From the NCBI GenBank assembly GCA_036898135.1, contig CM072514.1, positions 12,782,215 to 12,846,214 on the forward strand: 64,000 bases of DNA. Reading direction: 5' to 3'. Below, piece by piece: positions 42,801-55,778 of this stretch (positions within the stretch are counted from its first letter, which is position 1; every line of letters begins with the position of its first letter). This DNA is from Oncomelania hupensis (Eukaryota > Mollusca > Gastropoda > Littorinimorpha > Pomatiopsidae). The notes beneath the pieces were generated by a model that was given only the letters and a program-made list of their open reading frames with translations, ran no database searches and had not been told where the DNA came from. Both the position numbers and the translations under genes were made by a program.

Positions 42801-45363
42801 TAATGACTTGCAGTGAAGAGAAAAATACTCATACTCATACTCATACTCATACTATTTTATTCATCCATAAGGAAATTAAATGTGAGGGTAACATTTGATA
42901 AGACTTGTTGTAAAAACAAAGCCCAGCAATCAACCTGTCCCCCTTCCTCCCACCACACTCCACATCCCATCCCAAAACAGTGCATGTTCAATCATGGCGC
43001 CGGCCAACGCAGGATCTAATTCAACCCGCCTGATGTGCCCAGGTGCTGTGTTAAGCCTGATGTGCCCACGTGCTGTGTTAAGCCTGATGTGCCCACGTGC
43101 TGTGTTAAGCCTGATGTGCCCACGTGCTGTGTTAAGCCTGATGTGCCCACATGCTGTGTTAAGCCTGATGTGCCCATGTGCTGTGTTAAGCCTGATGTGC
43201 CCATGTGCTGTGTTAAGCACGATGTGCCCACATGCTGTGCTAAGTCTGATGTGCCCACGTGCTGTGTAAAGGCGCTGGCCAACAGAGGATCTAATTCAAC
43301 CCGCCTGATGTGCCCAGGTGCTGTGTAAAGCATGATGTGCCCACGTGCAGTGTTAAGCCTGATGTGCCCACGTGCAGTGTTAAGCCTGATGTGCCCACGT
43401 GCTGTGTTAAGCCTGATGTGCCCACAAACTGTGTTAAGGAGCTGGCCAACACAGGATCTAATTCAACACTGTCTGATGTGCCCAAGTGCTGTGTTATGGC
43501 CAAAAAAAGGATCCAATTCAACCTGTCTGATGTGCCCAAGTGATGTGTTATGGCCAACACAGGATCTAATTCAACCCGCCCGATGTGCCCACATGCTGTG
43601 TTAAGCCTGATGTGCCCACGTGCTGTGTTAAGCCTGATGTGCCCACGTGCTGTGTTAAGCCTGATGTGCCCATATGCTGTGTTAAGACGCTGGCCAATAC
43701 AGGATCTAATTCAACCTGTCTGATGTGCCCATGTGCTGTGTTAAGGCGCTGGCCAATGCAGGATCTAATTCAACCTGTCTGATGCGCCCATGTGCTGTGT
43801 TATTGCCAACACAGGATCTAATTCAACCCGCCTGATGTGCCCACGTGCTGTGTTATGGCCAACACAGGATCTAATTCAACCCGCCTGATGTGCCCATGTG
43901 CTGTGTTATGGCCAACACAGGATCTAATTCAACCCGTCTGATGTGCCCATGTGCTGTGTTATGGCCAACACAGGATCTAATTCAACCCGCCTGATGTGCC
44001 CATGTGCTGTGTTATGGCCAACACAGGATCTAATTCAACCCGTCTGATGTGCCCATGTGCTGTGTTATGGCCAATACAGGATCTAATTCAACCTGTCTGA
44101 TGTGCCCATGTGCTGTGTTATGGCCAATACAGGATCTAATTCAACCTGTCTGATGTGCCCATGTACTTTGTTATGGCCAACACAGGATCTAATTCAAACT
44201 GTCTGATGTGCCCATGTGTTGTGTTATGGCCAACACAGGATCTAATTCAACCTGTCCGATGTGCCCACATGCTGCGTTATGGCCAACACAGGATCTAATT
44301 CAACCCGTCTGATGTGCTGCCTTAGGCGCAATCTCTCAAACTCAGACAACTTATCACAATCCTGGATGACTGGGGATGGGGAGAAGGGACCTAGTGCTTG
44401 CTGGGTGTATCTGTGTAGCTGGAACTCACCTGTCTAGGACATGAGGGTCAGGATCTCTAACTTACTGACATACTGTGGTACTGAACCTCTGTGATCCTTA
44501 TGAGTTAGTAGTGATTTTGTATTCTGATCTCATGTTTATTGACGGCTTAACGATGAACATAGAACATTGTTGAACATTATATCATTTAGTAGGATAAAGA
44601 TTTAAGTTTTTAAAGAATAGTCTTATAACCTCTCACAATCATAATTATAATGAGTTTATCTGAGTAATGTACAACACTCAATATTAATCTAAAGAATAGT
44701 CTTGTAACCACTCATAATCATAATTATAATGAGTGTATCCGAGTAAAATACAACAAACAATATTATTCTCAGCCACTCTTAAATTGTATTAATGCAAATT
44801 CCTTTTACATCTGTTACATTAACTGGGTGGGGGTGTGGGTGGGAGGTATAAGGGGGAAAATAAAAGACCAACCTGTTTCTGATACCATGCCTTTGATCCG
44901 GCCAAATTCAGTGTCGGACTGCAACAGTGGAAAGCGACAGGTGAAACTAACAGTAGAACCTGATCAAAGTTTTCTTTTATTTATTTATTAATTAAATCGT
45001 TCTTATATAGTGCTTTCTCAGCTCAAGAGCTGCTCAAGGTGCTGGTTGATACAGGATCTAACTCAGGCCACCTGATGTAATCCCTTGGCGCATAGTCTGA
45101 TGCCCAGATGACCGAGCACAATCCTGGGCGACCGGGGAATGGGAGAAAGGGCCCTAGTGCATGCTGGGTGTATCTGTATAGCCAGCATTCACTCGTCTAG
45201 GACACGAGCATCAGGATTGTTAAAGTTTGTGCGATAGAATGGGAGCATGCACAGACTAACAGACTAGACCTTGGTTTATACTCTCATCCAAAAGAGTAAA
45301 GAACGCAGTGTATCAGGGCAATTTAAAAAAAATTATTAAACAAATTAATATTATTATTATTAG

Positions 45364-45398
<35 letters not shown>

Positions 45399-48300
45399 AG
45401 GATGCTATGTACGCGCCTTTCCCCAAGGCTCAAAGCGCGGTGATCTATACCAACATACACGCTCACCTGTCTCATTTACCCTCACACACACCAAATACAC
45501 ATACATCATTCAAACAGGTGGTGTAAAGGCAGGGAGATCGCTATTAGAAGACGGAAGAAAATCGAATTTTTATTTTTGAAATTTTTATATTGACTGCATC
45601 CTGTACCATTATTGAAGGGAGGGAGGAAACCGGAGTGCCCGGAGAAAACCCTCGGTGACCTCAATAGTCTCGTACCTAAGTCACATACGTTCGCCCCTTG
45701 CGGGAATCGAACCTGCGACCTACGGCATAGGAAACCGGCGACTTATCCACTGCGCCACCCCAACTGCAGGTTGTTAACTGTGTTTGAACACCTGCCTGTA
45801 CAGGCTGCAATGTTATTGTCTGACATTCGAGTACACCGCATTCACCACTGAGCCAACTGCGCTCCCCATATAATACATAAACCCTAACCCCTAACCCTAC
45901 AAGTTCTGATTTTTGCTAAACTATTTGGAAATAAAATGAAGCAAAAATTGCTAAAAACTAGCAACAACAAACATTTTGAAGCATTCTGAAGGAACAGCAA
46001 TTTCATGGGTTTAATAAATTACATTACATTATTATTGCTTTAGGTCCAGCGGACTCTTCCGAGCCAAATCAGGACCGGACAACCCCCGATCCGCATAAAA
46101 GATCTGCTGAAGGTTTAATAAATAATAATAATAATTCCTTTCAAATATAACAACATGAACCACAGACATAAATGTGGCTGGGTTGTTGCACGCTGCTCTA
46201 TTAACGACAGGGATGGAGACATGCACGGAGATATGTGTGTGTGTGCGTGTGTGTAAGGAGTGGTTGTGGAGGAGATGTGGATGTGAATAAATGGACAACG
46301 CAATCTGATGTGGGATATTCCATTTTACATTCACATTTTATAGTCCTTGCTTTTGTCAATAGTCGCTGTATCTTTCTTTGTCTGTTGTACATTCTATGTT
46401 CCATGCAAATCGTGACTTATTCCATGTATATATGTGTATTCTCTGTTTAAATATGTGGGTTTATTTGTGTGTGTGCGTGTGTGTGTGTGTATGTACAAAA
46501 ATGCACAAATGGGTTTCAGACCTTGTCTTTTCTAGTAACAAATGGGTTTATTTGCTTGGAATCCACTTTTTTCCAGGACCCCACTTTTTTCGTGCAGGAG
46601 TGCTCTTTTAGTGCATGGGAGTGCAGTTGTAGTGCATCAGAGCGTTTTAAGTACACAGGAGTGGTCTATCCGGGACGGAAAAAATACAGTCAATTTTCGG
46701 AGAAATTTTGAAGAAAATTCGACCTATTTCGTCGCTTATAGGAGAAGAACTAGGTCAACTTTTTAGACAAGGGTTCGGGTAAGGGTTAGTTGTGGATTTA
46801 TTCCTAGCCCTTACCCTAACTTTTTTCCGTCAAAAAATGACTTTTCAATTCCTACATTCTTAAATAAACCCATTTGTGATGTATTGCAAATATGTGTGCG
46901 TGTGTGTGTGTGTCTGTGTCTGGGTGTGTCTGTATTTGTGTCTGTGTGTGTGTCTCTGTATGTGTACATGTTAGTTATTCATTGCTTACAGGGTCCAGCG
47001 GACTGCAAAGAGCCAAATCAGGACCACAAAATCAAGACCACAACTTCGCTGAAAGAGGACTGATCCGCATAAAAGATCTGCCTATTGGAAACACTGAAAG
47101 CACTCCACCAGCCAGCAAGTCACTTTACAATAAAGACATCCCACGCAGGGGATGCTGAGGCTATACTCTAATTTATTGAACCCCTGTTTACAAAAGCAAA
47201 ATAGAATACAAACATCATTATAAATTATCAACAAAACACATACATATAAAATGCCTACATTGCCAAATAGTAACATGATAGGAAGCCCCAGTGACCATTT
47301 GGCAGAAAGCATCCAATATTCCCAAGCTGATCCAACAGACCTTGCACACAAATGAGGAGTTTTGTCCCAGGGAGTTTTCAAGAAAAAAGGTAGGTGACTG
47401 GTCCAGCGAAGAAGATAGTATAGTAGATTGTGTTACACTCGATTTGATGTTGGTGTTTTCTATCAGTATTTGATTCAGCCCCGATGCTTGAATTCCTGAT
47501 AGTTGTGTAACTCAGATTCGTTTATCCACGCAGCCCGTCCAAACAGCATACAAGTCACAAAGTCGACGTATGAAGTTTTCCACTTTTATTCAGCATACAT
47601 CAACAACTGCATACAATTCTCAACTCAACTCAACAACTTTCACAGCAACTCTCTATCCACAACTTTACTATCTCTCAACAACAGTGCGGCACACAATTTT
47701 ATAATCTCTCTCTCTTCCGGAAGAATTTCGAATACAGTAGAAATGACGCACTGCCACCAATCGAATAAAAGATCGTCATCACTGACTTACGTCATACATG
47801 TCAAAAGAATGTTCTCCATTATCTACGTCCATCAAGAAGCTTCGATCAATAGTAAACAAACGGATCCAGAAGATTCTCCAACAATATCGACCAACGAAAA
47901 TTATCAACGTTATACAAAGCCTCTCCTAACAACAATGCAAACTCAAATCAAAGGTAAATAAACTCCATTATTGAATACTTTGCAAAACGAAACGATTAGA
48001 TCTATCGTGCGCGCTTCCAACATACTTTCGTTCGCGTTTCAACGTAACATAACCCCCCACTCAAGAAGAAATTTACCCAATTTCTTTCAACAACGTTGAA
48101 ACGTAATGCACAAACAATGTACAGAATTAAAACTTACTTCAGACTGTCTCATTTACTGTCAATGTTCTCAGTTTATATACACAGAGTCCATGTTTTTCAT
48201 CCGCAAGTCTTTCTGGATACTGTCAATGTTCACAGTTCATTTACACAAGGTCAATGTTTCTCATCTGCAAGTCTGTTTAGATATTGCCAATGTTCTCCAC

Positions 48301-51300
48301 ACAGTCAATGTTCTTTCAACCGCAAGGAAACGACGCCCTCGTCAGTTGCGGTTGTCATCGGCCCAGGGTCAAAGACGACGATCACGTGGGCTTTCCTGGA
48401 GTCAGTGCGTCCTCCGTTGTCTTCTTCTTCCGTCGGATGTCCGACGCAGTCGACGTTGTCAGCTCCCAGAATGCATTCGCTGGGTCTCACGGTCGGGTTG
48501 GCTTCTGCGGGACGGTGGAATAGCTCCCTCAAGGTCTGCAGATGCTCCTTCCAGGTCTGGGTGTGGACTTCATGTTCGACCAAAGTCGTAGAGCCTGGGA
48601 CATCGCTGAAGTTGTGGGGAAACTCGCCCATAAGGTCCTTGAGCTCCATCTTTTGACCTTCCGTCAAGCCTGGTCCTAGCTTAACATCATCGATGCCTTC
48701 TTTGCTGTGGAAGTCTCCCAGTTCCAACAGTTCTTCGCTGTCAAAGCTGTCGTCGGTCACAGCTGCTGTTGCTGCATGTACAGTCTCTGGCGGCCTCTCC
48801 AAGTACAGCTTAAGGAGGTTGGCGTGGTATATTTTGGAATGCTGGCCGACCTTCACCTTATAGTCGTTGATCCCCACCACGGTCTCCACTTCGTACGGGC
48901 CTTTCCACTGCATCAGCAACTTATTGTGATCAGTGGGTAGCACAGACCTGCCTACCTACAATTCTTTAAATCAGTAGCAAAAGGTTTAGTTTTCAGTAGC
49001 AAAGCCCGGTTTTCAGTAGCATGCACAACCGTCGATGTAGAACGCCACGACAAGTTAATTGTGTACTTAAAATATATATTTTAACTTTGAAAACGTTTTG
49101 AGAAAGCACAAAATCAGTCTCTACCTGCCTCAGCACACATAATAAGAAATACAATACTTGGTGTCGGGGTTTACTGTTTACTTTCGCAGAGAGTCAGCAT
49201 AACAGCTATTGAGTTTAACAAGGTCTTCTTTGGTCAGATGCCTGTTTAAAATGCCATCTGGCTGACTCTTCACCACCATCAGGGCGTGTCCTCTCCCAAG
49301 CTTGCTCTTTGGTCAGTTCTGTTCTTCCTCACACATGAGAAAACTCTGTTGCATTGAGCACTTGAGTGTGGAATTGTGAGGATGGACACCACGTTTTAAC
49401 AAAGGGAAATAGAAACGGAGCCGTCTGATTGGACACGCCCTGGCTGCATCGTGTACGATGGACTTTAGAAATAGCGGAAGTTCTACTTTCTACGCGCACA
49501 ATTGGCTGAGACAAACTCCAAATAAACAAAAAAACTTTACTGGGCACACGTTTGTCTATTTATTATTTTTTTTTTAGCTCTAAACAGGCAAGAAATCTTA
49601 TAATTGTATAGATATTTCGGAGTACGTTAGTAGAAAAACCACATCTTAGGTATTAGTGCATAGATTTAAATAAAATAAAATGCAAAATGAACAGAAATAA
49701 ATTCTCTTTTGATTATATACCTTTTTACTCTTCTATTGTCATGTCTTGTTTTTTTATTGCTCCATGTGTTTACAAAAATTGAAAAAAATGTTTTAAAAAG
49801 TCCAAACAAGCCTCCTCCTCATCTTCACTTCCCTGCCCATCTGAAAGATCGGATGCATGCATGCTACTGACACTAATGTCAGTACCGATCTCTTCCTCCA
49901 AGTCCATTTCTCTCACTGCAATGTCTAATAAATGGAAGCCTGTAAACTCTCCTTCATCAGTCGAAGAATCCAAACCATCCATTCTAGACACTTGCACTCA
50001 AAAAATTGGAGAAAAAAAAATCGAAAAAACGAATGCATCAAAGAGAAAACTTGTGGAAATGCAGTCGATTGTTTTCACAACAGAATGAACCGGAAGTCAA
50101 TTGCCGGAAGTCTCGCAATCTTTCAAACAACGCGAGAATATAACAGTGGTTGATACGGACGCTTTTGGGCGTTTTGCCTGTTTAGACCTTCGGCCGCTAT
50201 GCCCGGTAAAGAGTTTTAAAAAAAGTCGGATTTTTTTTTTATTCCCGTAGCAATTTTATGTTTGCCGTAGCATCGTAGCAGAGCTTTATTTTTCGTAGCT
50301 GCTACGGCAAAATCGTAGCAGTAGGCAGGTCTGGTAGCAGCACCAGCACTTTGTTGCCAGGTTTGAACTTCCTGTTCACAGCCCTACGATCATAATAGTG
50401 CTTTCCACAGTCCTGGGATTTCTTCAGGTTTTCTCTGGCTATCTCGAGAGTCTGCTCAAGCTTCTCCCGTAGCTCAAACACGTACTGGTAGCTGTTCTTC
50501 ACCTCTGGGGTGTCTACTTCTTTCGTCCACAGTTCTTTTAGGATGTGCATCGGCCCTCGGATGGTTCTTCCATACAGCAGCTCGAACGGAGAGAAGCCGG
50601 TGGACTCCTGCGGTACTTCTCTGTAGGCGAAAAGTAAGGCGTTAATGTAGCGATGCCATTGTCTGGGCTGCTCGCTGCACAGTTTCTTCAGGGTGGACTT
50701 CAGCGTAGCATTGAACTTTTCGACGAGCCCGTTGCACATTGGATGGTAGGGTGTCGTAGTTAAATGCCGGATGCTCAGCAGTCTGTTGACCTCCTTCATG
50801 CAGTCAGAGACGAACTGCGTCCCGAGGTCTGTCAGAATTTCTTCAGGCACTCCAAGTCTACTGAACATGTCCACTAGTGCCTCTGCTACAGTTTCAGTGT
50901 CAATCTTCTTCAGTGGCACTGCTTCTGGGTACCGAGTCGCATAGTCCACTAAAGTCAGTACCCATCGATGACCTTCTTCACTCGGAGGTCTTATTTCGCC
51001 GATTAAGTCTAAGGCCACCCTCTTGAAAGGTCGGTCGATCAGAGGCATCCTCTGCATAGGCACTTTCGGGACCCTTCCTCGAGGTATGGTCTTCTGGCAA
51101 ATGTCACATGATCGGCAGAAACGGCTGACGTCCGCATGAAGTCCTGGCCAGTAGAACACCGCCTGGATTCTATCCGACGTCTTCTTGATACCTAGGTGAC
51201 CTCCCATGATTGAGTCATGTGCTACTTCCATCACTTGGCGCCTTAGGGGTAATGGTACCAAGACTTGACGTAGTGGTTTCCCTCCGTTGACCCTCGGGTG

Positions 51301-54300
51301 CTGGAAGATTCGGTACAGGATCTTGGCCTTCACATCAAAGTAGACCGTACCACTGCCTTTGGTCACGTGGTCTTGGCGGTTCCTGTACTTGTTTAAAGTA
51401 TTATCAGCTTCCTGGAGCTGGATCAGCTTATCTCTGTCCACGATGGCAGCTTTAGAGTTGTCGGCGACCTTCAGTGGCGTAGACGTCTTGTCTCTCTTGG
51501 CCTGGGCCCTGGTAGTAACAGCCAGTGTTCCCTCCACACACAAAAAAAGAGAGTCCTTGGGACTCCCAGGTATAAAATTTTAAGAGTCCTTGTGCAAATT
51601 TTGGGAGTCCCCAAATCGGAAAAAGAAATGTAAAAACAAGTCCAAGCCTCACTTTTTTTCTTTTACTCTGTTAATCATAATCATATAAAACCAAAAAGTT
51701 AAAACATGTATTAAATACCCTCCCGCTTGCGTCAAACTGGCACCACTGGAACTCATGCAACCATCTGTCGTTGAGTTTTCGTTTCTTTGGACGCTTTACT
51801 TCAGTTTGAGTTTCATCATTTATTTGTTTATCCTTGCTTTGGAGTTCCGTATTTTCGATAATGACAGGATCTGAACTTGATGTTGCAGTGGATGAACGGG
51901 TTTTTGGCCCAGTCAACCAAGTCAGAAGTGACATGTCGTGTATGATAGAAGATTTCTTCTGTTCAGTGAATGGATTGCTTGGAGGAAGTTTATAAAGCGC
52001 GCGCATGCGATTTTTAAGGACGACAACTCCCGACACAATATTATTAATCGTCTGCAATGGCAGTCTCAGTTGGGTTCTGATTCTGATTATGCCGTGAATT
52101 AGTTCGCCACTCGTTGGTCGTATTTTTGACTTCAGCGATTCGAAAAAAATGTGTACGTCCACAGGACGCACACATGCAAATTTTTCTGCGTCATTTTTCA
52201 TATTTTGTGCGTAATTGACGCACTACTGTGCGTAATCGGGAACACTGAACAGCACCGACGATCTCTGGTCGGCAGGGCTGAGCCGGAGTAACCACATTGT
52301 CCCGTAGCAGCTCTGTAAGGTCTCCATCGGGAAATGGCAATGGATCCTCCTCCACAACTTCGACGTGTTGGGTTGAGGCAGGACTCCATTCTGGATCGGG
52401 GTCGTCGGGTCGTCTCGCGCCGTCGATATTCCCGATCATCAAATCATACAGCGGCTTCTTCAGGCAAACCGCTTCGACTTCGCCTATGTAGAAAGGGGTG
52501 TTGACATGAATCTTCGCAACTGGCGCTCTCACACATTTGCTGTCGGCCATAAGTGTCCATTTAGAATCGCCAGTGAATTGTTCTTTAGCGATTAGGTCTT
52601 CTCTGACGATGACCCCACTGCAGCCAGAGTCTCTTAAAACAGTCACTTCATGATTTCCGACGCGTCCCTTTGAAACAGGCATGTTCTGGACGGTCACAGC
52701 TGCGCTGGCGACGACGGGGATGGATTTCCCGTTGGCAAGGAGGAGTTGGCCATCAGTCATGCACTCTTGCACGTCCGCAGGGGTAGCTGTGCGCTTGGTA
52801 TCACTCGGAAGAATGACGCTCCCGCCGCACACTTGATGGTCAGATCTACTGTTTTGCCGTTGATTGGAGAAACGTCTCTGCCGGTTGCCCGCCGCTGCGT
52901 TGTCCGTACTGCTCCGCTGTCCGCTACTTTTGTTTTGAGGACAATTAGCCGCCCTGTGGTCTGTAGCGTTGCAGGTGAAACAGCCTCTTGAATGCCCTTC
53001 CCTGGGAGGAGGCGTGGAGTCCGTGTGTCTCTGGCTCGTCTGACTTCCCTGGATCTGGTTCCCATGGTTTCCAGTCTTCTGAAAATGTTTCGTTGCGCTG
53101 GGTGGCCCCAGGGTCTTCCCATGAGCGATGAGATATCTTTCAGCAGCCTCAGTCACATCTTTATGCGTCTGCAGCTTTTGTTCTTCTAAGTGGGTCGCTA
53201 GGTCCTTGTGACAGGCATTGAGAAATTGTTCCTTCACGATCAGGTCATGGAGACTGTCGTAAGACTTCCTTTCGCCTGATAACTCCACCCACTTGTGTAG
53301 ATATGACGACAGGCGCTCCACAAACTGCTTTGGCGTCTCGTCCGACTTAGGCCGGCATTCACGGAAGCGTTTACGGTAGCCCTTCTCTGTAAAGTTGTAG
53401 CACTGCAGTAGGGCCTCTTTCAAGACGTCATAGTTTTTGGCGTCATCGTTCGACAGTCTGGTGTAAACTTCGAGCGCTTGCCCTGTCAGAAGTGCACTTA
53501 GTCGAATCGCCCAGTCTCGAGGTTGCCAATTGGAGCTTTCGGCGAACCTTTCGAATCTGGCCAGATAGCTGTCGATCTGGTCCTTCCCATCGACGAAAGC
53601 TGGCAATTTTGGAGCCGTATGGTCGTTGGTGACTTGTGGCGCATGCTGATTGTTCTGGATACGCGCCAACTCTAGCTGGTATTGATGCTCAGCTTCTAAT
53701 CGTCTCTCTTCCATCTCTCTTTCTTGACGCAGCTCTTCTCTTTCTTCTCGGCGACGCTGCTCTTCTAATTCTCTTTCTTCACGGCGACGCTGCTCTTCTT
53801 TTTCTAGACGCTTCTCTTCTAATTCTCTTTCTTCGCGCCGTCGCTGTTCTTCTCTTTCTTCACGCAATATTCTCTCCTGGCATTTGACGTACTCCGTCAG
53901 CTGTTTGCCTTTTAGATTTAGTTCAACCCCTTTTTGCCAGAAGTCAGCCATCTTGATGCTTCTGGAAAGTTCTTTTCTGGAAAGTTCTTGACTGTGCTGT
54001 ACCTTTCTAGACTGTTCTAGAACAGCACGCTTTCTGCAGTAGCGCTGATGCTTGTCACTAGTCGCTTTTGCTGACGCAGGCCCCGCTGTCCTCGTCGTAT
54101 GCGACGCTGCACCACGCTGGTGTTGATGTACACGCTCCTGTGCTGAAGTAGACGCGACGTCCGCTCGCCGCTCTCTGTAACACTGGCGATGTAGCTCCGA
54201 GACTGTCCCTCGACGTAGTCTTTCGGCAGCCACGTAGTCCCGATCTGTTGTTCGCTCACGAAGCAACTCTTCAGCGACTACACGCCCTTGCAGTCAACCC

Positions 54301-55720
54301 GAACCTATCGGTGATGTAGTCCCAGTATGTTGGCCCCTCTCGACGCAACTCGTTGGCGGCTACCCTCGATGACTGCCTCTCGTAACGTTGACTCGCTTGT
54401 TGTAGCAGTTGAACCCTTGGCTATGGCGTGAATCGCGGCTTGACCCCCAAAATGTTACACTCCGTTCGATGATGGTGTTTTTCTTTATCAGTATTTGATT
54501 CAGCCCCGATGCTTGAATTCCTGATAGTTGTGTAACTCAGATTCGTTTATCCACGCAGCCCGTCCAAACAGCATACAAGTCACAAAGTCGACGTATGAAG
54601 TTTTCCACTTTTATTCAGCATACATCAACAACTGCATACAATTCTCAACTCAACTCAACAACTTTCACAGCAACTCTCTATCCACAACTTTACTATCTCT
54701 CAACAACAGTGCGGCACACAATTTTATAATCTCTCTCTCTTCCGGAAGAATTTCGAATACAGTAGAAATGACGCACTGCCACCAATCGAATAAAAGATCG
54801 TCATCACTGACTTACGTCATACATGTCAAAAGAATGTTCTCCATTATCTACGTCCATCAAGAAGCTTCGATCGATAGTAAACAAACGGATCCAGAAGATT
54901 CTCCAACAATATCGACCAACGAAAATTATCAACGTTATACAAAGCCTCTCCTAACAACAATGCAAACTCAAATCAAAGGTAAATAAACTCCATTATTGAA
55001 TACTTTGCAAAACGAAACGATTAGATCTATCGTGCGCGCTTCCGACATACTTTCGTTCGCGTTTCAACGTAACAGATTGATAGAACAGAGTAGGAATGAG
55101 AAAGAACAAATGAGAAAGATAGCAACAGTGGGAATGTAAAGCACTACATTTCCAGAAAGTGGGGATACTATTTATACTGAAACCCCCCAGCACCCTCACG
55201 GGGGTGTGTGCATGTTGCCATTGTATGTTATGTTCTATGCTTGTTTGTTTATTACGAAAGTGACACACCAAATGTTCACTGTCTTTTTGTGAATAATCAT
55301 TTCCTGACTTGACTTTTAATCCAAAAATAGAAAGCATCAGCATCCTTGAGAGCAGAAATCATCTTCGTAAGAGGATGCCCTGCACTGATTGTGTAAAAAT
55401 GTAAACAAAAGAAACCTACGTTGTAGTCAGGTGAATGGCTGCGCGGTGTAGGTGTCTGGGATGTGCTGGTTCCAAAGTCCACCATCTGGATGGGCAGATC
55501 TGATGGCTTTACTGTTGTCAGGGAGTGTTTTCTCAGCCACATACCTAGGGGGAAGAAGAAGACGCTCTGATAATTTCATTTCAGCACGGGAACAAAGACA
55601 AGTTGATACACTGATTTCACTGGGAAAATAAAAGACATGTTGACATAACTGTATGTTGGTTACAGATCGCTGCCCTTCTAATCTGATTTAGGAATAAGGA
55701 ACAAATATCATCTGGTGTCC

Positions 55721-55778
<58 letters not shown>

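Larger units (their letters stand above)
47431..55074 (-). mobile_element. Ty3/Gypsy LTR retrotransposon, Gmr1-like domain order, 7.6 kb
   Basis: Two LTRs (619 and 622 bp, roughly 1% different by eye) begin and end TG...CA. GATTG flanks both sides (47426-47430, 55075-55079). Transcribed on minus: Gag, zinc knuckle, protease, integrase, then RT, so the integrase precedes RT. RT is internally deleted and RNase H is absent, making the copy defective. hAT-like elements interrupt it at 48943-50333 and 51523-52247. Next to the right LTR, TGGGGGTCAAGCCGCG (minus, after TTT) is a candidate primer-binding site. Confidence 0.9.
46980..55203 (-). mobile_element. Retroposon family C, copy 5, split by the Gypsy element
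   Basis: 46980-47430 and 55080-55203 are the two halves. They join at GATTG in the motif TAGATTGATAGAACAGAG, as in intact copies. Minus orientation, tail side at 46980. Confidence 0.83.

Noticed and set aside
26844..44310. CRISPR-like regularly spaced repeats
   Set aside because: The arrays are contiguous tandem repeats without unique spacers, in an intron-containing eukaryotic gene region, with no cas genes.
48096..48656. Plus-strand frames of 160-186 codons
   Set aside because: They are antisense to the Gypsy integrase/RT remnant, which has recognisable motifs on the minus strand.
52746..53122. Frames on both strands within the Gypsy Gag
   Set aside because: Shadow frames of the Gag zinc-knuckle/protease region without homology.
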